A stretch of DNA of 64,000 nucleotides, taken from NCBI GenBank assembly GCA_022494885.1, contig JAGVSM010001377.1, positions 80,977 to 144,976 on the forward strand, written 5' to 3'. Both the position numbers and the translations under genes were made by a program. The notes beneath the pieces are model-generated. The model was not told where the DNA came from, ran no database searches, and saw only the letters and a list, made by a program, of their open reading frames with translations. The stretch is from Micrasema longulum (lineage: Eukaryota > Arthropoda > Insecta > Trichoptera > Brachycentridae). Position 1 is the stretch's first letter. Every line of letters starts with the position of its first letter. Positions 9,959 to 20,293 of the stretch are shown here, one piece after another.

Positions 9959-10776
9959 TTGAGGGGAGACCCTTAAGCCCACCATCCACCCACAGCTGTT
10001 ATAGAGTCCTGAGGGACTCTCTATCAGCTGCGCATAGAGGAAAGTTATTATAAATATTCCTAAGGAATATAAACTCTATGCAGATTAAGGAGGGGGGAGG
10101 AGGACGTATGGACAGAGGCCAACACGTCGTCCCCACCCTTCAGGATCCCCTCAATGCCTCTGTTTTTTTTTTTATTCAAAAAAATATGTTAACAAATAAT
10201 TTACATAAATAAACGTATCCAAATATACAAAAACATTTTCTTAAAACTATAGTAACATATATATATATATTGCTTTAATTTTTTTTAAAACCAACTTAAC
10301 TTTTAAACACAGTTCTATATTTTATTACTTTATATTGTTTTTTTTTAAATTTATGTTGTTAATACACTCATCTTTTTATTTTTATACCAACTATACTTCT
10401 TAACACTGTTCCTATATTTTATTTCTTTTTATTGTGTTTTTTTTTAAAATCTATGTTGTTTATATACTCATCTTCTTTTTTTTATACCAACTTTACCTCT
10501 TAACACTGTTCTATCTTTTGTTGCTTTATACTGTATTTTTTAAATTTAATGTTGTTTATAAACTTATATTCTGTAAAACTTTCATGTATGTAAAAGCCTT
10601 ATGGGCGTGAAAAAATAATAAAATAAAAAATAAATAAAAATAACAAACATAACTTACACAAAACATAAGTAAAAACACGGATATTTACATTAAGAGAACG
10701 ACTTTGGATAAAGAAGGACTCCCTGGGTGGTGAGAGGCAGAGGATCCGAATACCACCCCGCTAAACGCCCCGCTTC
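9959..10776. mobile_element. 818-bp insertion flanked by a 14-bp target duplication
   Basis: The RTE-like coding sequence is interrupted: AAGCTAAACTGGCA occurs at 9945-9958 and again at 10777-10790, after which the reverse-transcriptase frame resumes. The insert begins TTGAGGGGAGACCC and ends ACGCCCCGCTTC. Its first ~210 bp (to CCCCTCAATGCCTCTG) are matched by an inverted partial copy at 36,718-36,928. The middle has a three-unit tandem repeat, and a LINE-type tail (GCCTTATGGGCGTG plus AATA repeats) near 10,595-10,640. A 14-bp duplication fits target-primed retrotransposition. The class of the insert is not clear, and it may be composite. Confidence 0.72.
10291..10575 (+). repeat. Tandem repeat, about three 96-100 bp units
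   Basis: Units start with CCAACTTAACTTTTAA (10,291), CCAACTATACTTCTTA (10,387) and CCAACTTTACCTCTTA (10,487). Each continues ACACTGTTC..TATTTT, a T-rich run, TTATGTTGTT and ACTCATCTT. AT-rich, non-coding, inside the 818-bp insertion. Confidence 0.8.
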
Positions 10777-10790
10777 AAGCTAAACTGGCA

Positions 10791-11275
10791 GTGCTCAACA
10801 GAGTTTTAGTCCCAACACTTATGTATGGAAGTGAAGCATGGAACTGGCAGAGGAAGGATGAAAGCCGAGTGAACGCGGTCGAAATGCGATGTCTTAGAAT
10901 AAGACGAATGTGTGAGAAATCAATGTATGACAGGGTTACGAATGATGAAATCAAGCGAGAGTGTAAATCTGAGTCAGGTATAGTTGATAAGATTAAGAAA
11001 TTGTCTGAGATGGTTTGGTCACGTAGAACGAACGGACGACGAAAAAATGATATAACAAGTATATATGGCGAAAATGAATGGTAACGTGAGACAAGGACGA
11101 TCAAGAAAGACGTGGCATGATCAGATAAACCAAAATCTTAAGTCTGGTCATGTCAAAAGCAGACAGAACCGAAGGGCTAAGATGTATGAATGTGGAAGAA
11201 GCCAGGAATGTATGCCAGGATAGACGTCTGTGGCGGTCCATTCTCTCTGCCTACCCCTAAGGGGAAATGGCGTGA
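10791..11275 (+). pseudogene. RTE-like LINE ORF2 C-terminal fragment
   Basis: The plus-strand frame reads LNRVLVPTLMYGSEAWNWQR, then DESRVNAVEMRCLR, the typical end of RTE-type reverse transcriptases (VLVPTLMYGSExW...NAVEMRxLRxxxG). It carries on through KKLSEMVWSRRTNGRR and, after a shift, RQGRSRKTWHDQI. It closes with the 3' block shared with 6.1-6.5 and 12.4 kb (GAATGTATGCCAGGATAGAC ... CCCCTAAGGGGAAATGGCG). Frameshifts make it a relic. A further piece of its 5' side is at 9931-9944, before the insertion. Confidence 0.85.
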
Positions 11276-11499
11276 TGGTAGTAGTAGTAATAGTAACAAC
11301 ATTTTTTAACTGATTTCCAATAAAGTTTATATTGTTAATTAATGGTACATCTTATAACACAATTTACAGTGAGATTTATGGAAAAACTTTCATCTTGTGA
11401 ATTTAATAGATACTGTTTTAACCAATCGGTTTTTATATCACTTTTACTCAGCGTGTCTTGATTAGTTTTTACTTTATCCTAATGTTTTTAATGTACAAC

Positions 11500-11560
11500 T
11501 TGTCAGCGATCCACCTGGAGACCTTTCGCGTGTTAGACAAATGTACTAACACTAGACCAC
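11500..11560 (-). repeat. Possible decayed tRNA-derived sequence
   Basis: On the minus strand CGCCTTGTGGTCTAGTGTTA resembles an A-box region, and GGTCTCCAGGTGGATCG, about 45 bp on, resembles a worn B-box. No full tRNA fold. Likely a SINE head or chance. Confidence 0.3.
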
Positions 11561-11859
11561 AAGGCGAACAATTGTTCAATACGAAATCGGCCATGGTTAT
11601 ACACCCACAACGCCATAAAAACCATGGCTTCTGCACGGAATATTCATACATACAATTGCTTTAAGGCCTTACATTACGGCTCTGTGGTTTCACGGACTTA
11701 TTCTGGTCAATTTAAGTGCAACCTCCCCCATAAGGGTAACGAGTTTTTTAGCAGTTTACACGGTGTTCTAACGTCCTTAAAGTTCGCTAACAGACCATTG
11801 TGGTTTCATCACTTCCGGAGTGCGTGATTCGTTCTGAATGTTTTTTGCGCCCCGGAGAA

Positions 11860-12360
11860 AAGAGTAAAATTATAAAGAAAATAACTAGAAAATAGATATT
11901 ACTTGACGAAACTTGTATAAGAAAAGGTTTTAGGCGTAAATGTTGTTGTTGTATATTTAGTTATAAAGGTGCTAAACTTGCTTTGTTTCTTTGTTGTTCT
12001 CAATATGTGTTATTTTCTAAATGTTAATATTATTTATGTCCCGAATTGAGTTGTTGTAACTCCTGGGAATGTAATTCAACGTATTATACTTGTAAAATAC
12101 TCTGTGTTATATGATTTATAAATAAAATAAAAAAATAAAAAAAATAAACGAACAATGAATAGCACTAGCTTCATTTGATTTCTATAATGTTTTTTTTAAT
12201 ATATACAGATGTTTATAGACGAGTAATGAATTTTACCTCAAAGAAAGCTTAGTAAGTTTAATAGATATTATGAACCATTTGGTGTGTTACATTTGATCAA
12301 TTTTATTAATACAGGAACATTAAATAAAATTTGTTGATTTTCTTGTTCAAAGATAATTTC
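11860..12360 (+). other. AT-rich stretch with a LINE-type A-rich tail
   Basis: Ends near 12,150 in a run of AAATAAAATAAAAAAATA, which looks like the 3' tail of a plus-strand LINE or SINE. Upstream is TACTTGTAAAATACTCTGTG. No coding part recognised. 12,150-12,360 holds nothing I can name. Confidence 0.4.
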
Positions 12361-12570
12361 CCCGTAGGAAAACGCAGAGAGAATTGACCGCCAGACACGT
12401 CTATCCTGGCATACATTCCTAGCTTCCTCCACATTCATACATCTTGTCATACATGCCTTTCGGTCCTGTCTGCTTTAGACATGACCATAATTAAGATTAT
12501 GGTTTATCTGATCATGCCACGTCTTCCTTGGTCGTCCTCGTCTCACGTTGCCGTCCTGTCCACATGCAAT
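12360..12570 (-). pseudogene. RTE-like LINE 3' fragment
   Basis: Minus strand: a frame with RQGRxRKTWHDQI-type sequence (from GTGAGACGAGGACGACCAAG), then MTRCMNVEEARNVCQDRRVW and RSILSAFSYGE. This is the same C-terminal end as at 11.1-11.27 kb, in inverted orientation and better preserved at its very end. Confidence 0.75.
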
Positions 12571-12779
12571 AAGCGCATTCAATGTAAATAAGAACAAAAT
12601 ATATCTTTATTCAACGTGTAAAATTATATTTTTGTTTTATAAACTTAAGAACTTTACGTTAGATTCTTTCGGCTTTGTTGCAATGTACATTGCATGTATT
12701 ATTTTTTAATCAAATTAATATGGAATTCAATCATTTTGCCATCAAAGGTGACATAATTGGCGCCCCCGTGGTTATTTTT

Positions 12780-12905
12780 CTTTATAAAAAGAGAAATAAG
12801 TTTTTATTATTTACTCAAATTTTTTGACCGTAAAACCGTAAATAACTTGTGCTTTAAAAGAGGAAATTGAGTCGTGTTAGAGTTTTTGAACCTCGCTTAA
12901 AAACC
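12780..12905 (-). repeat. Decayed SINE (GTTGTGG-type tRNA-derived), copy
   Basis: Shares with 18,680-18,870 the colinear blocks TTATTATTTACTCAAAT, GTAAATAACTTGTGCT and AAATTGAGTCGTGTTAGAG. The tRNA-like head is badly worn. Confidence 0.5.
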
Positions 12906-13149
12906 TCGAAAAAAAACAGTAAATGCTGCCTACCTCAGAACAGGTATTTACAAATACCTAATAGGGGAGACAGTCTAATAATGTTTGCAAACAAATCAAT
13001 TTTCTTAATTGTAACACATAGATATCTCTGTCACTATTTTGCAAGCAGGTGTATATTTATTATAATAGACGTCGATTTTCGGCACTGAACTGAAAGGATT
13101 TATTATTTTTTCGTTACGTTAAGTTCTATTTTTTAATTTTATTACAGCA

Positions 13150-13830
13150 TGCATTTTTTTCTAACACCCTTTTTTAAATACAACAATGTTCATTCGTACA
13201 TAATTAGTACGTTAGTCCCGATTAGAACAAGCTCCCTCGATATATTCAAAAATCTTAATGTAAAATCTATAAAACAACTTTATGTAAAAGCTCTGTTACT
13301 ATACGCACATAAACATTATTCTCTACTTTCCGTTACAAATACAAAAGTTACTAGATACTCCGCCCTGATGCTGCAAAAAAATAAAAAATAATACAACCTT
13401 CGGTCAAGGAGTATTGGCCTACTACTCGGTTAAAGTGTACAATCTACTTCCATTATCCATGAGGACAATTGGTAAGTACTCACAGTATAAAATTGCAACT
13501 AAGAAATGGATAGTGGAGGTGAGTTGCACACGGATTGATGAGTGGATCAAGCCAAATAGGTAAAATGTGTGTAGTGTTTACGAAATTTGGTATATTGGTC
13601 CATATACATTAGTTATGTTTTTTATGATTATTTTAGTTTATTATGTTAATGATTATTTGGTCAATTAGATTAATTACGTTTTTTTATTATTTTTACTGTG
13701 ATAACTTTGTTAAATAACTAATTTAAGGCATTTTTCACATTTTGTAAAATGTTTCCCTCGGCACGGGACACCCCAGTGAGGGAACATTATTATGTATAAA
13801 AAAGAAACAAACAATGTAAAAGAATAAATA
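13150..13830 (+). pseudogene. LINE C-terminus and 3' UTR, copy 1
   Basis: Frame with TSSLDIFKNLNVKSIKQLYV and KALLLYAHKHYSLL, then GVLAYYSVKVYNLLPLSM and WIVEVSCTRIDEWIKPNR: the region after the reverse-transcriptase thumb in CR1/Jockey-type LINEs. Its 3' UTR has GTTTCCCTCGGCACGGGACA and ends in AATAAATAAATAA. A second copy, interrupted by a SINE, is at 53,360-54,035. The short open frame at 13,149-13,391 belongs to this fragment. Confidence 0.7.
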
Positions 13831-13905
13831 AATAAGCCCTGTAAATGCCTAGACATCCATATTACCGTCTCAAAAATATTTTCCCTCTCTGTTGCAACAA
13901 ATAAA
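13829..13905 (+). repeat. Tail of the unclassified TAAGCCCTGTAAATGCC family
   Basis: TAAGCCCTGTAAATGCCTAG then ACATCCATATT and TTTTCCCTCTCTGTTGCAAC, the same block that ends the full copy at 48,009-48,383. It sits directly behind the LINE tail of 13,150-13,830. Confidence 0.75.
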
Positions 13906-15104
13906 AAGTAAACAATTTCGATATTTTATATTTTTTAGAGACAAGAAATATCTTAAATGATGCAAAAAGTCTTGTATTGAGATACCTACAATTATTATTG
14001 CAAGTTTTATTTGTAGTCCGGTTTTTAGAAACGTCCTCTGCCTTATCTCAAGTCTGTTCTATTCGTTGTGGTCACTGTCCACTTGTTCACCCCCTATTCT
14101 CTTCGCACCATCCACTGTACCACCCTCCCTAACTCTATTGCCTTTGTAGACTTGTGGTCATGTGACCATTATTTACACTGACCCTTTGGGTACCCAAGAT
14201 TAATACAATTAAAATTTTACATTATTCTGTATAAAAAAAGAATACAAACAAAGTAAAATTTTATTTAAATTATTTATAATTCTCTAAAAGTACACCGCCA
14301 ACACATGTTTCAATAATTTGTCTCAATCTGTTCCATTGAAATTTTGCGTATTGTATCTTTTTCAAATTATTTTTAAATGTACCTACACTTAAGATAATAT
14401 TTAGTTTTATATAAATTATCCTTACACTGTCTAATATTCATCAGGCTATGTTGTTTTTTTATTTATTATTGCGCCCTGATATATAAGTTAGTATGTTATT
14501 TCTGTAAATGTCTCATGGGCGTAAATATGTGAATGTGTATAACAAATATTCATAAAAACATTGCATAAGTATGTGCATAAGAGTATACGTACACATAATA
14601 GAGCAAAATATCTCGAATTCAGTTAAAATTCCAATGAATTGCATTCTCCTTGATCAGAATGATTATTCGTGAGGAATAGAATTACCAGGCGCCACAAACA
14701 CCTACATAATCATTTAAATATCCAGTATCGACACATTAGAATTAATATTCAATAAATCTTTCATCGGCTTTATACCATGTGATACTATAGCAAGATGTAA
14801 ACTAACAAAATAATTGTAATAAAATAAATATAAAACAACTTTGTCTTGAACCATTTTTTTTTCTTGCTACCGTTTCAAAGCTACACAAGCTTCTTTATCA
14901 AGGTATAATTAACTTATTAATTTTATCATATTTAATTTATTAAAATTAACGATTATTTATTGTGTACAAAATAATTATAAATTATTTATTAAATTCATAT
15001 AAAATAGCAAATGGCGTTTTGGACGTCCCGGAATTAACTAGTATTATCAGCATAAAAGTACCTGTTCGAAATAGTCGACCGCTAAAGTTATTTTTTTAAT
15101 CTCC
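13906..15104 (+). other. Intronic stretch with LINE 3' ends only
   Basis: A LINE-type end is seen near 14,160-14,270 (ACCCTTTGGGTACCC, then ATTCTGTATAAAAAAAG), and another near 14,480-14,545 (TCTGTAAATGTCTCATGGGC). The rest is AT-rich and unassigned. Confidence 0.4.
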
Positions 15105-15105
15105 G

Positions 15106-15215
15106 GGGGTGCTATTCTAAACCACTCTCGTGGCACGAGAAAACAGTTTTTCTCGTGTATTTTGTATGTAAATACTCGAGATAATACGGCCACGAGAGCG
15201 TTTGGAATACCAGCC
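15106..15215. mobile_element. 110-bp MITE, GGTATTC...CTCTCG family, copy 1
   Basis: Starts GGGGTGCTATTCTAAACCAC and ends GTGGCCGTATT-like inverse to GCGTTTGGAATACCAGC. Inner inverted blocks are CTCTCGTGGC / GCCACGAGAG, around TCTCGTGTATTTTG. Members at 27,568-27,675 and 29,631-29,752. Confidence 0.8.
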
Positions 15216-15349
15216 ATAGCAGTCATGATTATTATTTCAATTCACCAATACCTATACTACACCGGTTAGGTAACAAGTATGGTGAAATTGGTACATTTAG
15301 TTTATCTTTATATAATTATATGTTAAGTATTCTAAAGGCTATAAACTAA

Positions 15350-15642
15350 TGTGTATAAAATTTCTAAATATAATTATTTATTTACCAAATGCATCTCTAT
15401 CTATGATTTATAAATTTATGTGTCTTTGTATGTATGTATACATATATGCACATAAATATATATATGAATGTGTACACGTATTAAATATCTTCCTTATTAC
15501 TGTTTACTGTTTTTTTTATTTCTTTCTTATGATATTCTTACTTTTAACTTCATTAATGCACTTATGTTACAATACTGAACTTAAATGTATTACAGATAAA
15601 TGTAAAAGCCCATGGAGCGTATAAGTAAATAAATAAAATAGT
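15350..15642 (+). mobile_element. LINE 3' UTR and tail
   Basis: Ends AATGTAAAAGCCCATGGAGC, then GTATAAGTAAATAAATAAAA. Related tails (TGTAAA.GCC..ATGGGCGTA plus AATA repeats) are near 10,590, 14,510 and 18,510, and inverted at 54,715. The 91-codon frame through this UTR is low-complexity and probably not a protein. Confidence 0.6.
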
Positions 15643-15722
15643 TGTATACCTCATTTTCTTTGTTTATCTGATTTACTAAGCTAGCTTGTATCGAAGGATA
15701 TAAATTTTAATATTTAATAAAT

Positions 15723-15991
15723 CATCATCATTCGCTTTCCGCACCTAATGGTGTGTAGGGCACTGCATTAGTACACCAATCGCGGTGTATCTTGATCATT
15801 TTTGTAACTTGAAAGTAAGATGATCAGTCTTATGCTTCAGGTACCAGTCCAGGAACTATGAAATATTCTGGTGTTAAAACACTTTTTTTAATAAATATGT
15901 CGTGTCAACCATGTCGGGAATCGAACCTGAGACCTCTCGCGCTGTAGGCAAACACGCTGACCACTACACCGTGAGGCCGACATATTTATAT
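15723..15991 (-). mobile_element. tRNA-derived SINE (family A), copy 1
   Basis: On the minus strand a tRNA-like head with A-box (GTGTAGTGGTCAGCGTG) and a near-perfect B-box (GGTTCGATTCCC). Then the body (TATTTCATAG-type, GGTACCTGAAGCATAAGACT) and the end (CACCATTAGGTGCGGAAAGC, ATGATGATG). ATATTTAATAAAT flanks it at 15,710-15,722 and 15,992-16,004, a 13-bp target duplication. Transcribed by RNA polymerase III when active. Other members at 29.07, 44.1, 46.4, 21.3, 48.6 and 55.8 kb. Confidence 0.88.
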
Positions 15992-16009
15992 ATATTTAAT
16001 AAATACAGA

Positions 16010-16268
16010 ATCCTGCAGTTCTTTGGGCATATTTCCAGGGGAACTCTGATTTTATAGTTTGGAGAAAACTATTCTCCTGGGAAGTATCAAAGGGACAAGG
16101 TCGCGTGGACGTCAACCGACAAGATGGAGTGGCACAGTCGCTGAATTATCAGACTCATCACTGACAAATGCCTATAGAAGAGCACAAAACCATTCCAGAT
16201 GGAGGGAGACTGTCCCCAGACGAGCCATGCCTGGAGTCAGGCGTAATCACCATCCTCAGACATGACTC
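16010..16268 (+). pseudogene. LINE ORF2 C-terminal fragment
   Basis: Frames QFFGHISRGT, then MEKTILLGSIKGTRSRGRQP and TRWSGTVAELSDSSLTNAYR, then AQNHSRWRETVPRRAM and a stop. This is the familiar closing segment of many insect LINEs (FGHISRRxxxMExLILxGKIxGxRxRGRxPTRW...AxNRxxWRExV). One short shift lies between the first two pieces. Confidence 0.82.
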
Positions 16269-16324
16269 ACGAATTGAAGAGAGAAAAGTACAGACAATTT
16301 ACCGGAATGTGAAAAAGAAGATTT

Positions 16325-16395
16325 AAGGCGATGCCGATGGAAAAGTAATTATAAAAGCAATGCTCTCCCAGCAGAAGTGCGAAATTGTGAGACTG
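16325..16395 (+). pseudogene. Short L2-like LINE fragment
   Basis: AAAAGTAATTATA and AATGCTCTCCCAGCAGAAGT match the better copy at 18.15-18.27 kb (encoding WNALPAEV-type sequence there). Only about 70 bp. Confidence 0.5.
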
Positions 16396-16515
16396 AACGC
16401 CTGAAAATAGTTTTCCAATTTTTAAACTTCTTGGGCCAGTTGGTTTTATTACAATATTTGGAGTTTGTCCAAAAGTTCGTAGACAAACGATTGGATTTCA
16501 CCCCCCAGGGTATGA
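16395..16515 (-). repeat. Unclassified TAAGCCCTGTAAATGCC family, 5' part
   Basis: Minus strand GGGGGGTGAAATCCAATCGT, TTGTCTACGAACTTTTGGAC and AAAACTATTTTCAGGCGTT match the first ~120 bp of the full copy at 48,009-48,383. Confidence 0.7.
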
Positions 16516-16689
16516 AATTGCTTTTACAGTTCCTATCATTTTAGAATTCAATGAGCTCTTTTTTCCATTTCTTATGCGACTTCTCCAGCAATTGTGGTAA
16601 AAGGGTTGCAAATCAGTTTTAGTCAACTTTAGCTTCTGTTTTGTTACATTCTGGGAAGTAATAGTTGAATTCATCAGCTAATATTTTGG

Positions 16690-16985
16690 TTTAATTTTTT
16701 TATATTTTTTAATAATAAATTTTATAAAAGATACATGTTTTTTTAAATTCTATACAAATCTACTTTAATACATCTAGTAAATGTTATCACTGTAACTCTT
16801 GATGTTTTCTTGTTTGTTTGCCATATTTTTTGCACACTTTTTATAATTATTTTCGCAGACCATATTTCAGTTCTTGCGGACCACTGGTTGAGAACCAATG
16901 GTATAAAACAGAGGTCCCCAAACTTTTTTGTCTCGTTGACCATTTATCGATTTTTTCAGTTTTCGGTAGACCCTTCGGTAACATT
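16690..16985. repeat. Two abutting hAT-like ends
   Basis: The minus strand reads ATTGGTTCTCAACCAGTGGT and CCGCAAGAACTGAAATATGG near 16,858-16,905. Next to it on the plus strand is CAGAGGTCCCCAAACTTTTT at 16,909. Both resemble well-known hAT terminal sequences (CAGNGGTTCTCAACC and CAGGGGTCCCCAAAC types). No transposase seen. Confidence 0.5.
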
Positions 16986-17334
16986 TTAAAAAATAAATAA
17001 ATTTTTAATGTTATATTGAAGCTGACGCATAGCTACATACATTTTCACGCGGTTAACTATACGGCAGAAAAACGATAGTATTATTTAATACGATACAAAA
17101 TCTGACAAAACCATTTTAACGTTAAATTAAAACACGAAAAAATAAATACTTTTAAAGACGGATGAGACCGATGATTTGATAGCAAAATTTCAATTTTCGG
17201 CTGCAATTTAGACACGTTTGACCGTAAATCTCTAATAATTACTTACTCTTTCATACCGATAACCATAGAACTAACTATGGTTTTCATTCCCCTTATGCCC
17301 AGAATTTTTAAGTCTGCCAACGAACATACCAGTC

Positions 17335-17985
17335 TTGATTTTTTTGATCACTTTCCCAGATTCTATTGAGAGAATTCAGAATAAAGTTCTTAGATATATT
17401 AATTTAAAGATGGGTTTTTCTACTAATCAATTAAATTATAACAAAATTTTAGACTCTCTTAAATTAACTCAATTGCAAGAACGAAGAACATCGACCGATC
17501 TTACAACCTTATATAAAATAATAAAACCAATTTTTGATACCCCTGATCTACTGAAATTGATTTCATTCTATGTACCACCTAGATTAAGCAGAACATCTAC
17601 AATATTTTATTGTCAAAATTCTCGAACGGTAGCTCAATATAACTCACCTATTGTTAGATTATAGAATACCGGGAATGAACATGCATCACATTTTGATATA
17701 TTTAGTTTATCTCTGCCTAACTTAAAAAATAAAGTGACCAACATATTTTTATCAAAAAGAGCAAATCATATTCAGAAGATTGGGTTGGAATAGTTATGAT
17801 TTGATTGATTAATGTATTTTGTTATTGTATAATTTCATTAAAATATATATGTATTTCAAGTAATTCATAATGTGTACAGTACGAGTATATTAATATTTCA
17901 TACTCGATTTTTTTAAATATTTTTATTTTTAAGCACTCTTTATACCACATATATGTAAATGGCAGAAATGCCGTATATAAATAAA
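17335..17985 (+). pseudogene. LINE ORF2 C-terminus and 3' tail
   Basis: Frame with DSIERIQNKVLRYINLKMGF, LDSLKLTQLQERRTSTDLTT and YVPPRLSRTSTIFYCQNSRT, then after a stop and shift HFDIFSLSLPNLKNKVTNIF. It corresponds to the post-thumb C-terminal part of insect non-LTR retrotransposons. The tail is TAAATGGCAGAAATGCCGTA, then TAAATAAATAAAT at 17,985. The L2-like fragment begins directly after it. Confidence 0.82.
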
Positions 17986-17987
17986 TA

Positions 17988-18460
17988 AATAACAAGTTGT
18001 CTTCTTTAATTCGATCACTGAATCAAATTCAATTATAAACACCTCTCTCCCGCTTCCACTCCCACAAAGTCTAAGGGAACAATGCATTCCAGATGAACTA
18101 GCTGACAGGCGTCTCACGCTTAGATCAGCTACGTCTACGGCGAGAGGAAAAGTAATTATACCTCTACGCAAACAGCGCACTAAATTTAGTGAACGCGCAT
18201 TTGCGGTCGCAGGCCCTATGGCATGAAATGCTCTCCCAGCAGAGGTGCGAGGCTGTGAAAGTGAAGTGATGTTTCGGAAAAAAACTTAAAACCCACTTGT
18301 TCTCTAAATCATTTGAATAAATCCGTAGCATGTGACAACAAAATAAATTATTTTAAGTAAATTACAAATTTAAAAGGATAACTATGTAAAGCGCCCTTGA
18401 GGTATTTCATTACGAAAATGGCGCTATATAAGTAATCCATAATAATAATAATACTATTGT
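17988..18460 (+). pseudogene. L2/CR1-like LINE C-terminus and 3' end
   Basis: Frames contain REQCIPDELADRRLTLRSAT, RKQRTKFSERAFAVAGPMA then, after a stop, NALPAEVRGCE and FRKKLKTHLFSKSF. This is the C-terminus typical of CR1/L2 group LINEs (RTxFGxRAFxVAGPxxWNxLPxxVR...FKxxLKTxLF). The 3' end AAATGGCGCTATATAAGTAA, followed by ATAATAATAATA, is typical of L2-group short repeats. Confidence 0.85.
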
Positions 18461-18474
18461 GTCTTTCTACTTTC

Positions 18475-18565
18475 CTGTATAATAATTTTCCTTACATAAA
18501 TATGTCCTTAAAAATGGTCATTGGGCGTATATATTAAAAAACTAATAAATAAATAAGAAATTTAT
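18475..18565 (+). mobile_element. LINE 3' tail
   Basis: AAATGGTCATTGGGCGTATA, then AACTAATAAATAAATAAG: one of the MATGGGCGTA-type tails in the window. Confidence 0.5.
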
Positions 18566-18679
18566 ATGCCGATTATGTAAAGAATATTAGGTAAGTACCT
18601 TCTGAGATACTATCCGTATTAGGCTTTCAGTAATAACACGCCACTAGCTAATATTTATTTGAACAATTAATATATTTAA

Positions 18680-18870
18680 AAAAATATAAAAGAGAAATAC
18701 GTGAGTACTTATTATTTACTCAAATATAAACATTTTTAGACCATTTCCTAAAAGTAATAAATAACTTATGCTGTAAAAATGGAAATCGAGTTGTGGTAGA
18801 GTGGGATTTGAACCTAGGACCTTTGGTCCGTGAGTCCACAATACTACCACGGGACCACAACCCGGTTCAT
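18680..18870 (-). mobile_element. tRNA-derived SINE (family C), copy 1
   Basis: Minus strand head GGTTGTGGTCCCGTGGTAGT, then GGTTCAAATCCCACTCTACC and ACAACTCG. The first seven bases GTTGTGG can pair with CCACAAC, as in a tRNA acceptor stem, and GGTTCAAATCC is a good B-box. Body with ACTTATTAT..TCAGC-type blocks. Other copies at 54,285 and 45,896; the T-arms of the copies differ, so these are SINEs, not a functional tRNA gene. Confidence 0.72.
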
Positions 18871-19179
18871 TTCATACATATACAGTTTACATACATATGC
18901 ATAAGGGAGGGCTTATTGCCTTATAAGGCCAATAGAATCGCCCATACGGACAAACACCATTCTATGATTATCAACAACGAAGTTAGATACAGTTTACAGC
19001 AATACGGTGGGCCATAGGCACTCAGGTCGAGAATTGCAAGCGCAAACCGATACTTTACGAGCGTTGTTTGACTAATACCTAAACCAAAAATTTGGAACGC
19101 TTTTTTTCCATGCTAAAGGGCTTCTGAATTATGACTCTGAGGTGTTAGGTGTATTATAACAATTACCATACAATTTTGG

Positions 19180-19395
19180 CGACGGTAATCTAGTCTAAAT
19201 AGATCCACCCTCGTAGACTCCCATTTACATCTCATGGACCCCCAATTTCTTTCCCTGCCATGGACCAGTTGCAGGTCCTCATGGCCCCCTGGGGGTCGAT
19301 ATAGACCACTTCACGAAAGCGTAGTCTAAAGCGTAAGACTGATCACCGCGTGATCAATTCATGCTGCAAAAATGGTGCTGATGATAAAGACTCTT
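19180..19395. repeat. hAT-like ends and a SINE-A scrap
   Basis: CCATGGACCAGTTGCAGGTC, then CCCCCTGGGGGTCGATATAG, resembles hAT end sequence. It is followed by GCGTAAGACTGATCACC, a scrap of SINE family A body. Confidence 0.4.
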
Positions 19396-19589
19396 TTGAG
19401 ATGTCTGACTAACAAATATAGTTTCAACTGCCTAAGCATTAACCTTTATTTCTCGTGTATTTTACAATCAACTTAGCGTGGGTAGCCACTTAAAACTTTT
19501 CCCGACGACTGCGTCTCTTGTATCTTATCAACCTTACGAGGAAATAAAAAATATTCGTGAACAAGTCATAGATAATAGCACAGCGGTAT

Positions 19590-19805
19590 ACTTTATCTAT
19601 GATCTTGTCTTGTGTATTAGTTGCCGCGACGGCCACCTTCGCATTTCGTAACGAAATCGGCGCTAGCTGTCACCGGCTAGTGTCATATTTCAAATTTGAA
19701 ATAAGAATGCGGGTGCGGCGTACGATGCAAGCGCACGGCGACATGATTATATTGCTGCATTATGATTGGTCGGATGAATAATGGGAAACGTCAATTATTG
19801 GCGCC
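19590..19805. promoter_or_regulatory. GC-richer low-copy island in the large intron
   Basis: GTTGCCGCGACGGCCACC, CGTAACGAAATCGGCGCTAG, GCGGGTGCGGCGTACGATGC and a CCAAT box on the minus strand (CCGACCAATCATAATG). No repeat partner found in the window. Could be an intronic enhancer or internal promoter of Fbxl7, or a single old repeat. The open frame here has no family resemblance. Confidence 0.25.
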
Positions 19806-20293
19806 AGATTTTTTTTTATAGAGTTGGATTAATTCAAATTCACAATTTTATCCGTTAAAAAATACTCGACACTGCTAACGCATTTGAGAGAGGTTTTAAA
19901 TAAACTGATTTGTACATTGGGAAACCCCAGTAATGGAACATTTTTTTAACAAAAAAAATAAATTATTTTTAAGTATTAAAAAAAATCTTTTTCGGCTGAA
20001 ACCGAAACTTATTTAAATAAGTTTAAAGTCACTTCAAAACGCCTAAAATTAGGCGTTTTTATTGTTAAACCTTACGAGTGCATTGACATGAATGTTGAAT
20101 AAAATACAATATGAAGCTTTAAATCATTATTCATATGGTTGGAAAAGAAACTTAAATAATCTTCCAGAAATCTTAAAATCCATTGAAAATATTAAAACAT
20201 TAAAATCTAAAAAAAAAAACACATTAATCCTTTAATTAGTAAATTAATCTTGAACTTCATATAGTAGAAAATTGAGTATCTTTTAGAGTATAA

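Noticed and set aside
10291..10575. CRISPR-like array at the 96-100 bp repeats
   Set aside because: Units are directly adjacent, AT-rich and diverged, without constant repeats separated by unique spacers.
18786..18870. Functional tRNA genes at 18.8, 29.4, 44.1, 54.3 kb
   Set aside because: All have good B-boxes but are followed by SINE bodies, exist in several diverged copies, and their stems carry mismatches.
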